Source of the DNA: Rhodobacteraceae bacterium HTCC2083
Lineage (GTDB): Bacteria > Pseudomonadota > Alphaproteobacteria > Rhodobacterales > Rhodobacteraceae
Assembly: GCA_000156115.1 (NCBI GenBank)
Contig: DS995276.1
Coordinates: forward strand, 1,067,523-1,131,522
DNA length: 64,000 bases
Direction of reading: 5' to 3'
In this document: positions 17,634-26,933 of the stretch, one piece after another
How the letters are laid out: each line of letters opens with the position of its first letter
Numbering within the stretch: the first letter of the stretch is position 1
Notes under the pieces: model-generated
Seen by the model: the letters and a program-made list of their open reading frames with translations, nothing else
Database searches by the model: none
Told to the model about the DNA's origin: nothing
Translations under genes and position numbers: made by a program

Positions 17634-18335
17634 ATGTCCAAGTCTGTCGCCATTTTGCAATCCAGCTACATTCCGTGGAAAGGGTATTTTGACTTGATAC
17701 GGAAAGTCGATTGCTTTGTATTTTATGACGACGTCGACTTTAGCAAAAACAGTTGGCGAAACCGCAACAAAATCAAGACGCCTAAGGGAGCTAAATGGCT
17801 ATCAATTCCTTGTGGTCGCAATCATCTGACGCCTATAAATCAGGTGCGAATTGATAACGCGCCATGGCAAGAACAACATTTTGCGTTGCTTAAACAACAG
17901 TATTCAAATGCTCCGTATTGGGATATGTATCTACCTTTTCTTGAACAGACCTACTTAGAACAAAAGTGGGGGGCTCTTTCTGACTTCAATCAAACTCTCA
18001 TCCGATACATTACTCAGGAACTCTTGGGTCACGTTGCCACTGAATTTGACAATTCAGAGCGGTATCAGCTTTCCGCCAACAAGGGAGAACGGGTGTTGCA
18101 GCTCTTGGAGCAAACAGGCGCGACCCACTATCTGAGCGGACCTGCAGCCAAAGATTATCTACAGGAAGATGAATTCGTGAAACGGGGCATCACGCTGGAA
18201 TACATGGATTATAGTGGTTACCCAGAGTATCCGCAGCAGCATCCGCCTTTTGAGCATGGCGTGACGATCTTGGATATGTTGTTCAATCTGGGCCCTGCTA
18301 CGGTGGATTACATGCAACCGCTGAAACCGCGGTGA
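17634..18335 (+). CDS. WbqC-family protein
   Basis: This 233-residue cytoplasmic protein matches the WbqC-like family (PF08889): an N-terminal SVAILQSSYIPWKGYFDLIRKVDCFVFYDDVDFSKNSWRNRNKIKTPKG block and a C-terminal YLSGPAAKDYL. The family recurs in O-antigen and capsule clusters beside WecE-type aminotransferases. An aminotransferase- or acyl-transfer-linked role has been suggested, but the reaction is not established. It lies 72 bp after the flippase-like gene and 7 bp before the next sulfotransferase. Confidence 0.85.
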   Translation: MSKSVAILQSSYIPWKGYFDLIRKVDCFVFYDDVDFSKNSWRNRNKIKTPKGAKWLSIPCGRNHLTPINQVRIDNAPWQEQHFALLKQQYSNAPYWDMYLPFLEQTYLEQKWGALSDFNQTLIRYITQELLGHVATEFDNSERYQLSANKGERVLQLLEQTGATHYLSGPAAKDYLQEDEFVKRGITLEYMDYSGYPEYPQQHPPFEHGVTILDMLFNLGPATVDYMQPLKPR

Positions 18336-18342
18336 GTGCGCC

Positions 18343-19455
18343 ATGACGCCCTTTTTCATAACTGGTTTTTTACGTTCTGGCACAACGTTGTTAGAGAAGT
18401 ACTTCCACAACCATCCGCAAATGGTGGCAGCGTCGCAGCCATTTCCTTTTTTATACCAAGCCGTGAAAGAAGATTTTTACACTCATCTTGACATATCAAT
18501 ACCCCGTTACCCGCTCGGTCATCTTTGTGGCGAACAAGACTATAGCAGGCAGGCGTTTTTAGATTTTGCCACCTCACATCACTTAAGTGATGCCAAGGTA
18601 AGTGCCGTATTCGAACGAATGCATGAGTATAGTGGCCAACTCACACCTGCGGCATTGGATTTGCCTACGCAGGGAGGCACTCTGACAGAAATTATCCAAA
18701 GAAGCGCCCTCCATTTCCCTGGGGTATTTCAGAAACCTGCCGTGCAATACGCGGGTAGTAAGGAAGTGTTCTGTGAAGAGTATATTCCTGTTTTCTTGAA
18801 GCAGGGTATGCCTGTGGTGTTGATCATACGGGATCCTCGTGCTGTCGTTGCATCCATCCATGGAGGACGGGGTAGCACGTATGCCAATGCAGGATTAAGT
18901 GTGTTGCATATTCTGCGCTGTTGGCGAAAATCCGTTGCCTATGTCATGCGTTTTTCCAACGCTTCAGGGTTTCACTGGATGACCTATGAAGCTCTGGCGC
19001 ACGATCCTGCTTCTTGTTTGCAGCCAATCGCCAAGGCTTTGGGGCTCTCATCTTTTCCTGACGCGGTGCTATCAGGCGCGCTTATCTCTCAGGACGGGAG
19101 CACGTGGCACGGCAATTCATCTTTTGAAAGACCAGACGCAGAAAATCCGAAGTATCAAACGATGCTGGATTCCGATGTGATCGCCTTCATTGATACACTA
19201 TGTCATGCTGAAATGGAGTGGCTTGGTATGGGGCATTCAGCGCTGTCCACTAAAACGGTACTGGACGCTTTTCGTGATCCGTTCCAACCGGGTGGCTTGG
19301 CTCTGTCGAAAGACGATAAAGAGGCAGAGTGCCGTCGACTTAATGTCTTGAGTGCAAAGTCTGTTAGCCTGGAAGAGGCAGAATCTTGGTGCCTTTATCC
19401 ATCTGTGCAAAAGCAGTTGCGTGTTACCTTACTGGGAAAAGGTACTCCTTACTGA
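18343..19455 (+). CDS. Sulfotransferase family protein
   Basis: It is a second probable PAPS-dependent sulfotransferase (370 residues). The N-terminus goes straight into the phosphosulfate loop (FFITGFLRSGTTLLEKYFHNHP), and VLIIRDPRAVVASIHGG provides the 3'-phosphate site. It differs from the 15577 protein outside these motifs, so it probably uses another acceptor position or sugar. ATG 18343 is 7 bp after the WbqC stop. The C-terminal ~100 residues have no motif I recognise. Confidence 0.82.
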   Translation: MTPFFITGFLRSGTTLLEKYFHNHPQMVAASQPFPFLYQAVKEDFYTHLDISIPRYPLGHLCGEQDYSRQAFLDFATSHHLSDAKVSAVFERMHEYSGQLTPAALDLPTQGGTLTEIIQRSALHFPGVFQKPAVQYAGSKEVFCEEYIPVFLKQGMPVVLIIRDPRAVVASIHGGRGSTYANAGLSVLHILRCWRKSVAYVMRFSNASGFHWMTYEALAHDPASCLQPIAKALGLSSFPDAVLSGALISQDGSTWHGNSSFERPDAENPKYQTMLDSDVIAFIDTLCHAEMEWLGMGHSALSTKTVLDAFRDPFQPGGLALSKDDKEAECRRLNVLSAKSVSLEEAESWCLYPSVQKQLRVTLLGKGTPY

Positions 19456-19487
19456 AGTGCATCATATTTATAGCTGAAAGAGCGGAA

Positions 19488-20372
19488 ATGAAAAACGATA
19501 CTATGCCTGCCGAGACTGTTGAAAGCACGACGGATTCTGCCTTGCTTGAGAAAATACACGCAACAAATTTTCCCAAGAAGGACATCAGTATTGCAGAGGC
19601 GCAATTCGGTTTTCGTTATGTTGAGGAACATCTTGGCAAGTTGCCGGCAAACGGCCGAGCATTAGAAGTCGGGTGCGGTAGTGGCATTTTGATGGGACTT
19701 TTGAAAGAGCGGTATCCCCAGTTGGAAATTCAAGGGATAGAGCCTTTGGGAAGCGGCTTTGCTGCGCTCGGCAGCATCAATCAGTACATCCGCGATCAAG
19801 GTATCCAGATTTTAGATATCGGCTATGAATATTTCCAGCCAGAACACCACTTCGACGTCATCTACGCGATCAATGTATTCGAACATTTGGAGGATTGGCG
19901 TCATTTTCTCAGGTTTGTAGAAGCGCATCTAGCATCAGATGGAGTCTGTGTAATTTTATGTCCCAATTATGGCTTTCCTTATGAATCGCACTTCAAAATA
20001 CCTGTAATTATCAACAAATCGATCACCGCATCCGTTTTCCGTAAGTCCATCACCCAGCATGAAGAACGAAAAGACAGTCACGGCTTATGGCATAGTCTTA
20101 ATTTCGTGAAACTGCAGCAGGTTCGCAATGCTCTTAAAGCGTGCCCACTTCGCCTCACCGTACGTCATCGAATAATTGAGGATATGATTTCTCGCATTGG
20201 CAATGACGCCGAATTTCGTAAGCGACAAAAGGTGGTAGGTTCCCTAGGCCGCGTTGCCTATAAGCTTGGACTGACCAAGCTTTTCCGTTACTCGATCTTC
20301 CAAAATGTCATGCCATATATGTTGCTAGAAATTAGCCACGATGCACAGAATAAAACGATAGAAGAACAATAA
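19488..20372 (+). CDS. SAM-dependent methyltransferase (class I)
   Basis: This methyltransferase (about 294 residues) has motif I ALEVGCGSGILMGLL, an acidic residue at the end of beta-2 (IQGIEPLG) and FDVIYAINVFEHLEDW, as in Methyltransf_11/23 enzymes. It probably O- or N-methylates a sugar of the polysaccharide or its lipid-linked precursor. I chose ATG 19488 behind AGCGGAA; an upstream frame overlapping the sulfotransferase is not supported. The stop overlaps the glycosyltransferase start (TAATG). The substrate is unknown. Confidence 0.82.
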   Translation: MKNDTMPAETVESTTDSALLEKIHATNFPKKDISIAEAQFGFRYVEEHLGKLPANGRALEVGCGSGILMGLLKERYPQLEIQGIEPLGSGFAALGSINQYIRDQGIQILDIGYEYFQPEHHFDVIYAINVFEHLEDWRHFLRFVEAHLASDGVCVILCPNYGFPYESHFKIPVIINKSITASVFRKSITQHEERKDSHGLWHSLNFVKLQQVRNALKACPLRLTVRHRIIEDMISRIGNDAEFRKRQKVVGSLGRVAYKLGLTKLFRYSIFQNVMPYMLLEISHDAQNKTIEEQ

Positions 20373-21298
20373 TGCAAAACCCGACCTATAGCGTTGTCAT
20401 TCCTGTCTACAACAGCACTCAGACCTTGGGCGAACTGGTATCACGTTTGGGGCAGGTGTTCTTGGAAATAGGTGAGGGGCATGAAGTCGTATTTGTTGAT
20501 GACGCATCACCCGATCCGGAAACATGGCCGATCTTGAAAGCCCTCGCAGAACAGCACAACGAGGTGCATGCCACACGGCTTATGCGCAACTTTGGCAAAG
20601 CGGGTGCGGTCTTATGTGGCCTGCGTCAAGCCAAAGGTGAATGGATCATCACCATTGATGATGACTTGCAGCATGCGCCAGAAGATATTCCCATACTGTT
20701 GGAAAAAAAGACCCATGATGTGGTCATAGGTGCGTTTTCAAATCGAAAGAAGCATTCTGTTATGCAGCATATCACCAGCCGCATGAAACGCTATTTTGAT
20801 GCGAAAGTTCTTGGCGTACCGCCCGGAATTTGTATGTCACCTTTCAAACTTTTCCGCGCAAATGTTGTCGCACACATGACAGCAATAGAGACCACGCACC
20901 CCTTCATTCCTGCCTTAATGCTTCAAGCTACAAGAGACCTGGTGCAGGTCCAGATTACGCATCATCCACGCCAACACGGTCGTTCTGCTTTCAGTCTGCG
21001 AAAGCGCCTACGCCAGTTTTCCAACTTGATTTTTGGCAATTCATCACTCGTATTACGCGGTCTTGCGATGTTAGGAATGACGATTTCCTGCCTAAGCCTT
21101 CTTTACGGAGGATGGTTGGTGCTGTCGTACTTCTGGAAAGACCAGACGGTTCCCGGTTGGACATCTCTCATGGTGGTCACGTTAACACTGGGTGGGCTCA
21201 TCATGTTTTCATTAGGGGTGATAGGCGAATACCTTATCCGCATGATTGAACGAATGGAAAAGCGCCCCGCCTATCTGGTACGTGAGAAGCTTCGCTAG
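20372..21298 (+). CDS. Glycosyltransferase family 2, polyprenyl-phosphate type (ArnC/GtrB-like)
   Basis: It probably loads a sugar from a nucleotide donor onto polyprenyl phosphate on the cytoplasmic face. The GT-A domain has YSVVIPVYNS, VFVDDASPD, TRLMRNFGKAGAVLCGL and the metal-binding TIDDDLQHAPED; two C-terminal membrane helices span about 220-285. This is the layout of ArnC, GtrB and DPM1-like enzymes. It closes the plus-strand operon that begins with wecE and converges on the acyltransferase at 21319. Confidence 0.88.
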   Translation: MQNPTYSVVIPVYNSTQTLGELVSRLGQVFLEIGEGHEVVFVDDASPDPETWPILKALAEQHNEVHATRLMRNFGKAGAVLCGLRQAKGEWIITIDDDLQHAPEDIPILLEKKTHDVVIGAFSNRKKHSVMQHITSRMKRYFDAKVLGVPPGICMSPFKLFRANVVAHMTAIETTHPFIPALMLQATRDLVQVQITHHPRQHGRSAFSLRKRLRQFSNLIFGNSSLVLRGLAMLGMTISCLSLLYGGWLVLSYFWKDQTVPGWTSLMVVTLTLGGLIMFSLGVIGEYLIRMIERMEKRPAYLVREKLR

Positions 21299-21318
21299 AG
21301 CGATCTTGTCAGACCCGC

Positions 21319-22815
21319 CTATTTGTCGGCGATCATGATTTTATCTGTTGTCATTTTCGGCTCCCCTCGGAGAGAGACACGTCTGATTGTCACCCAATCT
21401 GTTCCTTTCGGCGCAATGGCAAGGCCCGCGCAGACGGATCCGAACTTGTTCAAGATAGGATTTGTTCTAACCATTTTCCTGTCCACCTTACCCTCCACCT
21501 TATCAAAGGACTCTAGTACATAACTTCGCCTGATAGTTTTGAGGCCGCAATTTGGATATACGAAGAGAAAATTTCTTCCAAGTTTATAAACATCGACGAA
21601 ATCGGATCCGGACCGTAAATAAATAGGTTTTCGATTTGCATCATCAACTTTTTGTAATAATTTCTCCAGTTTATGTCGATCCTTCTTGATGTTATCGACA
21701 GCTGAAAATGCAATAAAAAATCCAAAGAAAGATAAACAAATACAGGATGCGTATACAAATCTTATTTTGAATTCTCGCTCATCATTTTTGAAACCACGGA
21801 AATATTTTATACTAGGTTTTTCAACAAATTCATATGATAAATGTGAAAATAAAATAACCAAAGCCAAGAAAATAATAAGTGCCACGCCTTCATTTGGAAA
21901 TAGCTTCAAATTGTCACGAACCACATAGAATAAAACAAAATGTACCAAATATATCGAATATGAAATAGTTCCAAGGTAGACTAATAATTTATTTTTTAGT
22001 ATTTTCGAAATAAATCCACGACCGTTTGCAAAAACAATTATTATAATTGAAAGGGTGGCCACAAAAATAAAACTTGAATATGGTAGTACTGAATGAAACG
22101 TTCCCAGGCAACCGAGAACAAAAATGAGTGACGCTTCGGTTAAATTCATCATCCACATTGGGAAATCGAGGCCCTCGTTATCCTGCCCTCGGAAGTATTG
22201 GTATACATCGTAGCAAAGCACACCGAGCAGAAACCCTCCAAAACAGCGCAGCAAACCAAGGGCGATAAACCCATACTCCAGCTGGTAGATACCACCCATC
22301 TGCCTGCTTGAGTGCGCAAGCGCAGCATAAGAGAGCAGGCATCCAATTAAGATGAAAAACCTTCGGTTGATGAGCAGACCGACGAAAATGACATTGACGA
22401 TAATTTCTGCACTTATCGACCATGATGGAGGGTTCAGTGAGGGTACCGAAAACCCGGCTAGATTGGTGAGAAAGATCGAATGAAAGGCACGCCATGCCAG
22501 ATCCGGTTTTGCTGGCACGCCAGACAAGAGATCATAGACTACAATGATGATCGTCATGACGACGTGCAGCGGCCATAAACGGATAACTCTTTGCCAAAGA
22601 AAGCCCTTTAGGCTTGTCGGGGACCAGTTCGCATAAAAATATCGGTGCGCCAGAACGAAACCGCTGAGTACAAAAAAGAAATCTACCGCAATACCTGTAA
22701 GCGGTAGATAAATGCCCGCGAGTTCGGCGTGGCCAAGGGCTACAATAAGTGCGGCAAGACCCCGAAACGAATCCAGTGCATAGAAGCGTTCGTGAGATTG
22801 CCGTTCGTCGTTCAT
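21319..22815 (-). CDS. Acyltransferase 3 family membrane protein (OafA-like)
   Basis: This 498-residue protein is an O-acyltransferase of the Acyl_transf_3 family (PF01757), probably acetylating sugars of the exported glycan. It starts with YALDSFRGLAALIVALGHAEL, and VDFFFVLSGFVLAHRY follows; about ten helices extend to residue 360. A soluble tail of about 140 residues has no recognised motif. Its 3' half (about 21540-22080) is far richer in A+T than its neighbours, which suggests recent acquisition. It is the last gene of the long minus-strand operon. Confidence 0.87.
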   Translation of the reverse strand: MNDERQSHERFYALDSFRGLAALIVALGHAELAGIYLPLTGIAVDFFFVLSGFVLAHRYFYANWSPTSLKGFLWQRVIRLWPLHVVMTIIIVVYDLLSGVPAKPDLAWRAFHSIFLTNLAGFSVPSLNPPSWSISAEIIVNVIFVGLLINRRFFILIGCLLSYAALAHSSRQMGGIYQLEYGFIALGLLRCFGGFLLGVLCYDVYQYFRGQDNEGLDFPMWMMNLTEASLIFVLGCLGTFHSVLPYSSFIFVATLSIIIIVFANGRGFISKILKNKLLVYLGTISYSIYLVHFVLFYVVRDNLKLFPNEGVALIIFLALVILFSHLSYEFVEKPSIKYFRGFKNDEREFKIRFVYASCICLSFFGFFIAFSAVDNIKKDRHKLEKLLQKVDDANRKPIYLRSGSDFVDVYKLGRNFLFVYPNCGLKTIRRSYVLESFDKVEGKVDRKMVRTNPILNKFGSVCAGLAIAPKGTDWVTIRRVSLRGEPKMTTDKIMIADK

Positions 22816-22868
22816 TTGCGCCGCTCCTGCAGTACTTAGCCGGGACTATTTTCATTCTGTGGGAAAAT

Positions 22869-23936
22869 TCAAGAGTCGTTAATCTGTCTCATAATTGCTT
22901 TTATCTCAGCACGTAGATCCATGATTTCTAGCGCCTGCTCATCAACGGCCTTTTTGAGGCGTGAATGTGCTTCAAGGGCTTCGCGATTGATCACCATTGA
23001 TTTTGCTAACATGATGTTAGGGGATTCAACTAAACTATTCTGAGAACCTGAATAAGGTTGAAACAGTCCGTCTGGCGTATCTTGAACGATGTTAAATTTT
23101 TCAGCCAGCGCGCGGTTTGAGGCTTTATACTTCTCGTAAATTTCCGCCCGCAGCATTGGATCGAATATGCGCAGATCGTCTTTCTCGTCAAAGACGTCAC
23201 GCTGAAGGAAAAACCGTAATTTTTTCTTTTGCAAGTCCGTCAAGAATGGGTGCACTTCTTTCGCAAAGGCGACAGCGCGGGCCGAGTAACTGACATTTTT
23301 TCTTGGGGCGGTGTTTGAAGACATATCAACGCCGATAATCTCGCCAATGCTGTTCAAAATCCCAGTCGTCGATACTGCCATATCATAGTTGATGATTGAG
23401 ATATTCTCTTCACCAAATACAGATGCATAGCTCGCAGCGAGAGCATCCCATCTAAAATCTTTCCCTAGTTCCATGGTCGCAAGAAAGTCTTCACTTGAGG
23501 AATGACCACCGCTTTGAATGGTTTGCTTATAGGCGGACTCCAGGAAGTCGTCTTGGCGGCGAACACATAAAATAATCTGAATTTTGAGAGAAATTGGAGA
23601 AAGCGCATCATAAAGAAGTTGAGCAATTTGGCCCGCTGATCGATAGAATTGCCCATCGAGTGGCATCTCGTCACCAATGTCGTAGTACAGTCCACAGAGC
23701 GCTTCGCTACTGACTAGAAATTTGGACGCATCTTCATTTTCAGCAACATCTTCAGAGAGCGCATGAATAGCTTTGAATATATCTCCCTTTGTTCCCTTTT
23801 TTTCGTTGGGAAAAGGGACAAACTGTATGCCGTTGTCATGCATCATCCGATCCCCATTTTTCTGGAAAACAGCCTGAACAGCTGTAGAACCGGTCTTATG
23901 CGTACCAATATGAATGTAGAGAGTTTTCGCTGTCAT
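22869..23936 (-). CDS. Sulfotransferase-like P-loop protein
   Basis: This protein of about 355 residues begins with LYIHIGTHKTGSTAVQAVFQKN, the GTxKTGST-type phosphosulfate loop found in many bacterial sulfotransferases. ILCVRRQDDFLESAYKQ stands where the 3'-phosphate motif is expected. A coiled-coil-like helix (REALEAHSRLKKAVDEQALEI) closes the protein. I chose ATG 23936, which puts the P-loop about 12 residues from the N-terminus. A sulfotransferase is likely, but the motifs are more divergent than in the two plus-strand copies. Confidence 0.7.
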   Translation of the reverse strand: MTAKTLYIHIGTHKTGSTAVQAVFQKNGDRMMHDNGIQFVPFPNEKKGTKGDIFKAIHALSEDVAENEDASKFLVSSEALCGLYYDIGDEMPLDGQFYRSAGQIAQLLYDALSPISLKIQIILCVRRQDDFLESAYKQTIQSGGHSSSEDFLATMELGKDFRWDALAASYASVFGEENISIINYDMAVSTTGILNSIGEIIGVDMSSNTAPRKNVSYSARAVAFAKEVHPFLTDLQKKKLRFFLQRDVFDEKDDLRIFDPMLRAEIYEKYKASNRALAEKFNIVQDTPDGLFQPYSGSQNSLVESPNIMLAKSMVINREALEAHSRLKKAVDEQALEIMDLRAEIKAIMRQINDS

Positions 23937-23967
23937 TTTATGTTCCAACGTTTCACTTAAATTTACC

Positions 23968-24618
23968 CTAGCCACGCAGCTTAAAGATAGGCCCCAGCAT
24001 AGCAGCGATTTTCAAATTTGCGCGCACAAGCGAGTTGAACCGGGGGGTGTCGATCCGGGGCGTGCCTGTCACGTCAACTTGCTCAAATGTTCCGTTCTTT
24101 GCAATCCAAAGAAGCGCGGGCCAAGTGTTTGTCAAATTGGACTGAGTTTGCGCGAAATACGTTGCCAGTACGGGGTTTGAATACCCCTTCATTCCACACA
24201 GAATATCAGACACGCCAAACCGCCGACGGCAGTAAAAGCAGACAATCCATTCTGCAAGTCGCTGGGGAGCCGCACGAATGCCAAGGACAAGATCTGCCCC
24301 TGATACGCGCTGCTTTACAAATTCCTCTACAATGTGAGGATCATGCTCGCCGTCGGCATCTAATGTTACGACAAAATCATATCCCAGATCATAAGCGTGA
24401 CGAAGACCTTGCTCTATCGCGCCCTCATAGCGCTGCCGACCTGATGTAGGAACGACGGTTGCACCCGCAGCAGTTGAGAGTTCCTGAGACCCATCAGTGG
24501 ATCCATCCTCAATAACAAAAACCTGTCCGAACGGAACAGCGCCGCGTACGACGGCTTCAATCGTCATTGCCTCGTTGTAGCAAGGGATGACGATCGCAAC
24601 TTTCGAATGCTCTGGCAC
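23968..24618 (-). CDS. Glycosyltransferase family 2
   Basis: This is a compact GT-A enzyme (about 216 residues) with VAIVIPCYNEAMTIEAVV, VFVIEDGSTDGS, and TLDADGEHDP as the metal-binding DxD. It resembles the catalytic part of dolichol-phosphate mannose synthases but has no membrane helices. The likely start is GTG 24618 (VPEHSKVAIV), only 2 bp after the neuB stop. Its place right behind neuB suggests a role with the nonulosonate or the sugar next to it. Confidence 0.82.
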   Translation of the reverse strand: MPEHSKVAIVIPCYNEAMTIEAVVRGAVPFGQVFVIEDGSTDGSQELSTAAGATVVPTSGRQRYEGAIEQGLRHAYDLGYDFVVTLDADGEHDPHIVEEFVKQRVSGADLVLGIRAAPQRLAEWIVCFYCRRRFGVSDILCGMKGYSNPVLATYFAQTQSNLTNTWPALLWIAKNGTFEQVDVTGTPRIDTPRFNSLVRANLKIAAMLGPIFKLRG

Positions 24619-24620
24619 GG

Positions 24621-25712
24621 TTATTCTAAGTCCGCCCAAACAAGGTGCTCGCCATCTGTTTTTGCCTGTTTCAAGGATTTGCCCAAAACCGCATCCCAAT
24701 GGCGCGGATCAATCGCATCAAGCGGGCAGGGGCGTAAACATTCCAGATCATCTGCTGTCAGCACATGCCCAGCAGGCAAAGCTGCTTTCAGACGGATGGA
24801 GCGGCGTTGAACGACGATTGTTTCGTCCTCATTGTCTTCAAGCTGCTTCACACCAGAGCCCAGTGAATACTCCACTTCGCGGGTGGCATCGACCATGTCG
24901 CGCCATGTCACAGGGTTCAAAGCAAATGAGTGATCGGGACCAACACGCGCGTTATCGTCCGTGAAATGCTTTTCAATCACGCGCGCGCCAAGTGTCACAG
25001 CTCCGACAACCGCGGAATGACCCGGAGTATGATCAGACAGACCAAGGATCATATTAGGATAGCGCACAGCGAAGCTGCGCAGCACGTTCAGGTTCACGAA
25101 CTTAAAGTTCTCAAGCGACCCCGTATAGTTGGTGTTACACTGCATCAGAACAATGTTCTTCGTTCTGCGCAAAACCACATCAACAGCTTGTTCTACATCC
25201 ACCATTGTCGCGGCACCTGTCGCGAGCAAAACTGGCTTGTCCAATTGCGCGACCGCATCAATGAAGCCATGCCACGTGATATCACCAGATCCGATTTTAA
25301 TCGCAGGAACGATGGACGCAACTTCTGCCAATGCCTCGTAGTCGTAAGGCGTGGTCATGAAATCTACGCCGATCTTTTCGCATTCTTCGCGAAGCGGCTG
25401 GGTCCAGTCACGGCGAAAGTGGTATTGATCGTAGACTTCAACGACAGACTTTTTCCACTCAGTCTGATGCCCCATATTGCCTTTGAGCGCATCAAATCCC
25501 TTCTGGCTAACGATCTTATCGGCCAGAAAATGTTGGAACTTTGCGCAATCTGCACCGGCTTCTTTTGCAAGGTGGATCAAATCGCGTGCGCGTTCAAAAT
25601 CACCGTCATGGTTTGCTGCAATATCTGCGATAAAATAGGTAGGCTGCGTGATGTCGATCTTACGACCCGCAATTTCAAGAGACGCGTTCCAGTCCACGGG
25701 AAAATCCTTCAT
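24621..25712 (-). CDS. neuB: Nonulosonic acid synthase (NeuB/PseI/LegI family)
   Basis: It condenses a six-carbon amino sugar with phosphoenolpyruvate to form a nine-carbon nonulosonic acid. The NeuB TIM-barrel shows FIADIAANHDGDFERARDLI, AGADCAKFQ, IKIGSGDITW, CNTNYTG, LGLSDHTPGHSAVVGAV and RVIEKHFT. The C-terminal SAF (antifreeze-like) domain starts near 300 (RRSIRLKAALPAGHVL). With PseB upstream, a pseudaminic-acid-like substrate is more likely than ManNAc, but no PseC, PseG or PseH is visible as such. The family is certain; the exact sugar is not. Confidence 0.87.
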   Translation of the reverse strand: MKDFPVDWNASLEIAGRKIDITQPTYFIADIAANHDGDFERARDLIHLAKEAGADCAKFQHFLADKIVSQKGFDALKGNMGHQTEWKKSVVEVYDQYHFRRDWTQPLREECEKIGVDFMTTPYDYEALAEVASIVPAIKIGSGDITWHGFIDAVAQLDKPVLLATGAATMVDVEQAVDVVLRRTKNIVLMQCNTNYTGSLENFKFVNLNVLRSFAVRYPNMILGLSDHTPGHSAVVGAVTLGARVIEKHFTDDNARVGPDHSFALNPVTWRDMVDATREVEYSLGSGVKQLEDNEDETIVVQRRSIRLKAALPAGHVLTADDLECLRPCPLDAIDPRHWDAVLGKSLKQAKTDGEHLVWADLE

Positions 25713-25800
25713 GAATGATGATACACAGAGCTTCTTGGCAAAAAAGCTCTGTCTTCATGGTTCTACCGCTCGCTTTTCGTTTGAGCAGCGAGCGATCCTT

Positions 25801-26808
<1,008 letters not shown>

Positions 26809-26933
26809 CTACCTGTTTTTACAGTCGTTAAGCTTTATGGGTCTATACCGCGACCAAATGACGAGCACAATTGTTGTGGTGATCTGAGTGACACTCTGAA
26901 ACTTAAGCGCTAAGCCGTGGTGCCGTTTATGCT

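Noticed and set aside
24930-25718. 262-codon plus-strand frame opposite neuB
   Set aside because: Complement of a recognised NeuB gene, without motifs of its own.
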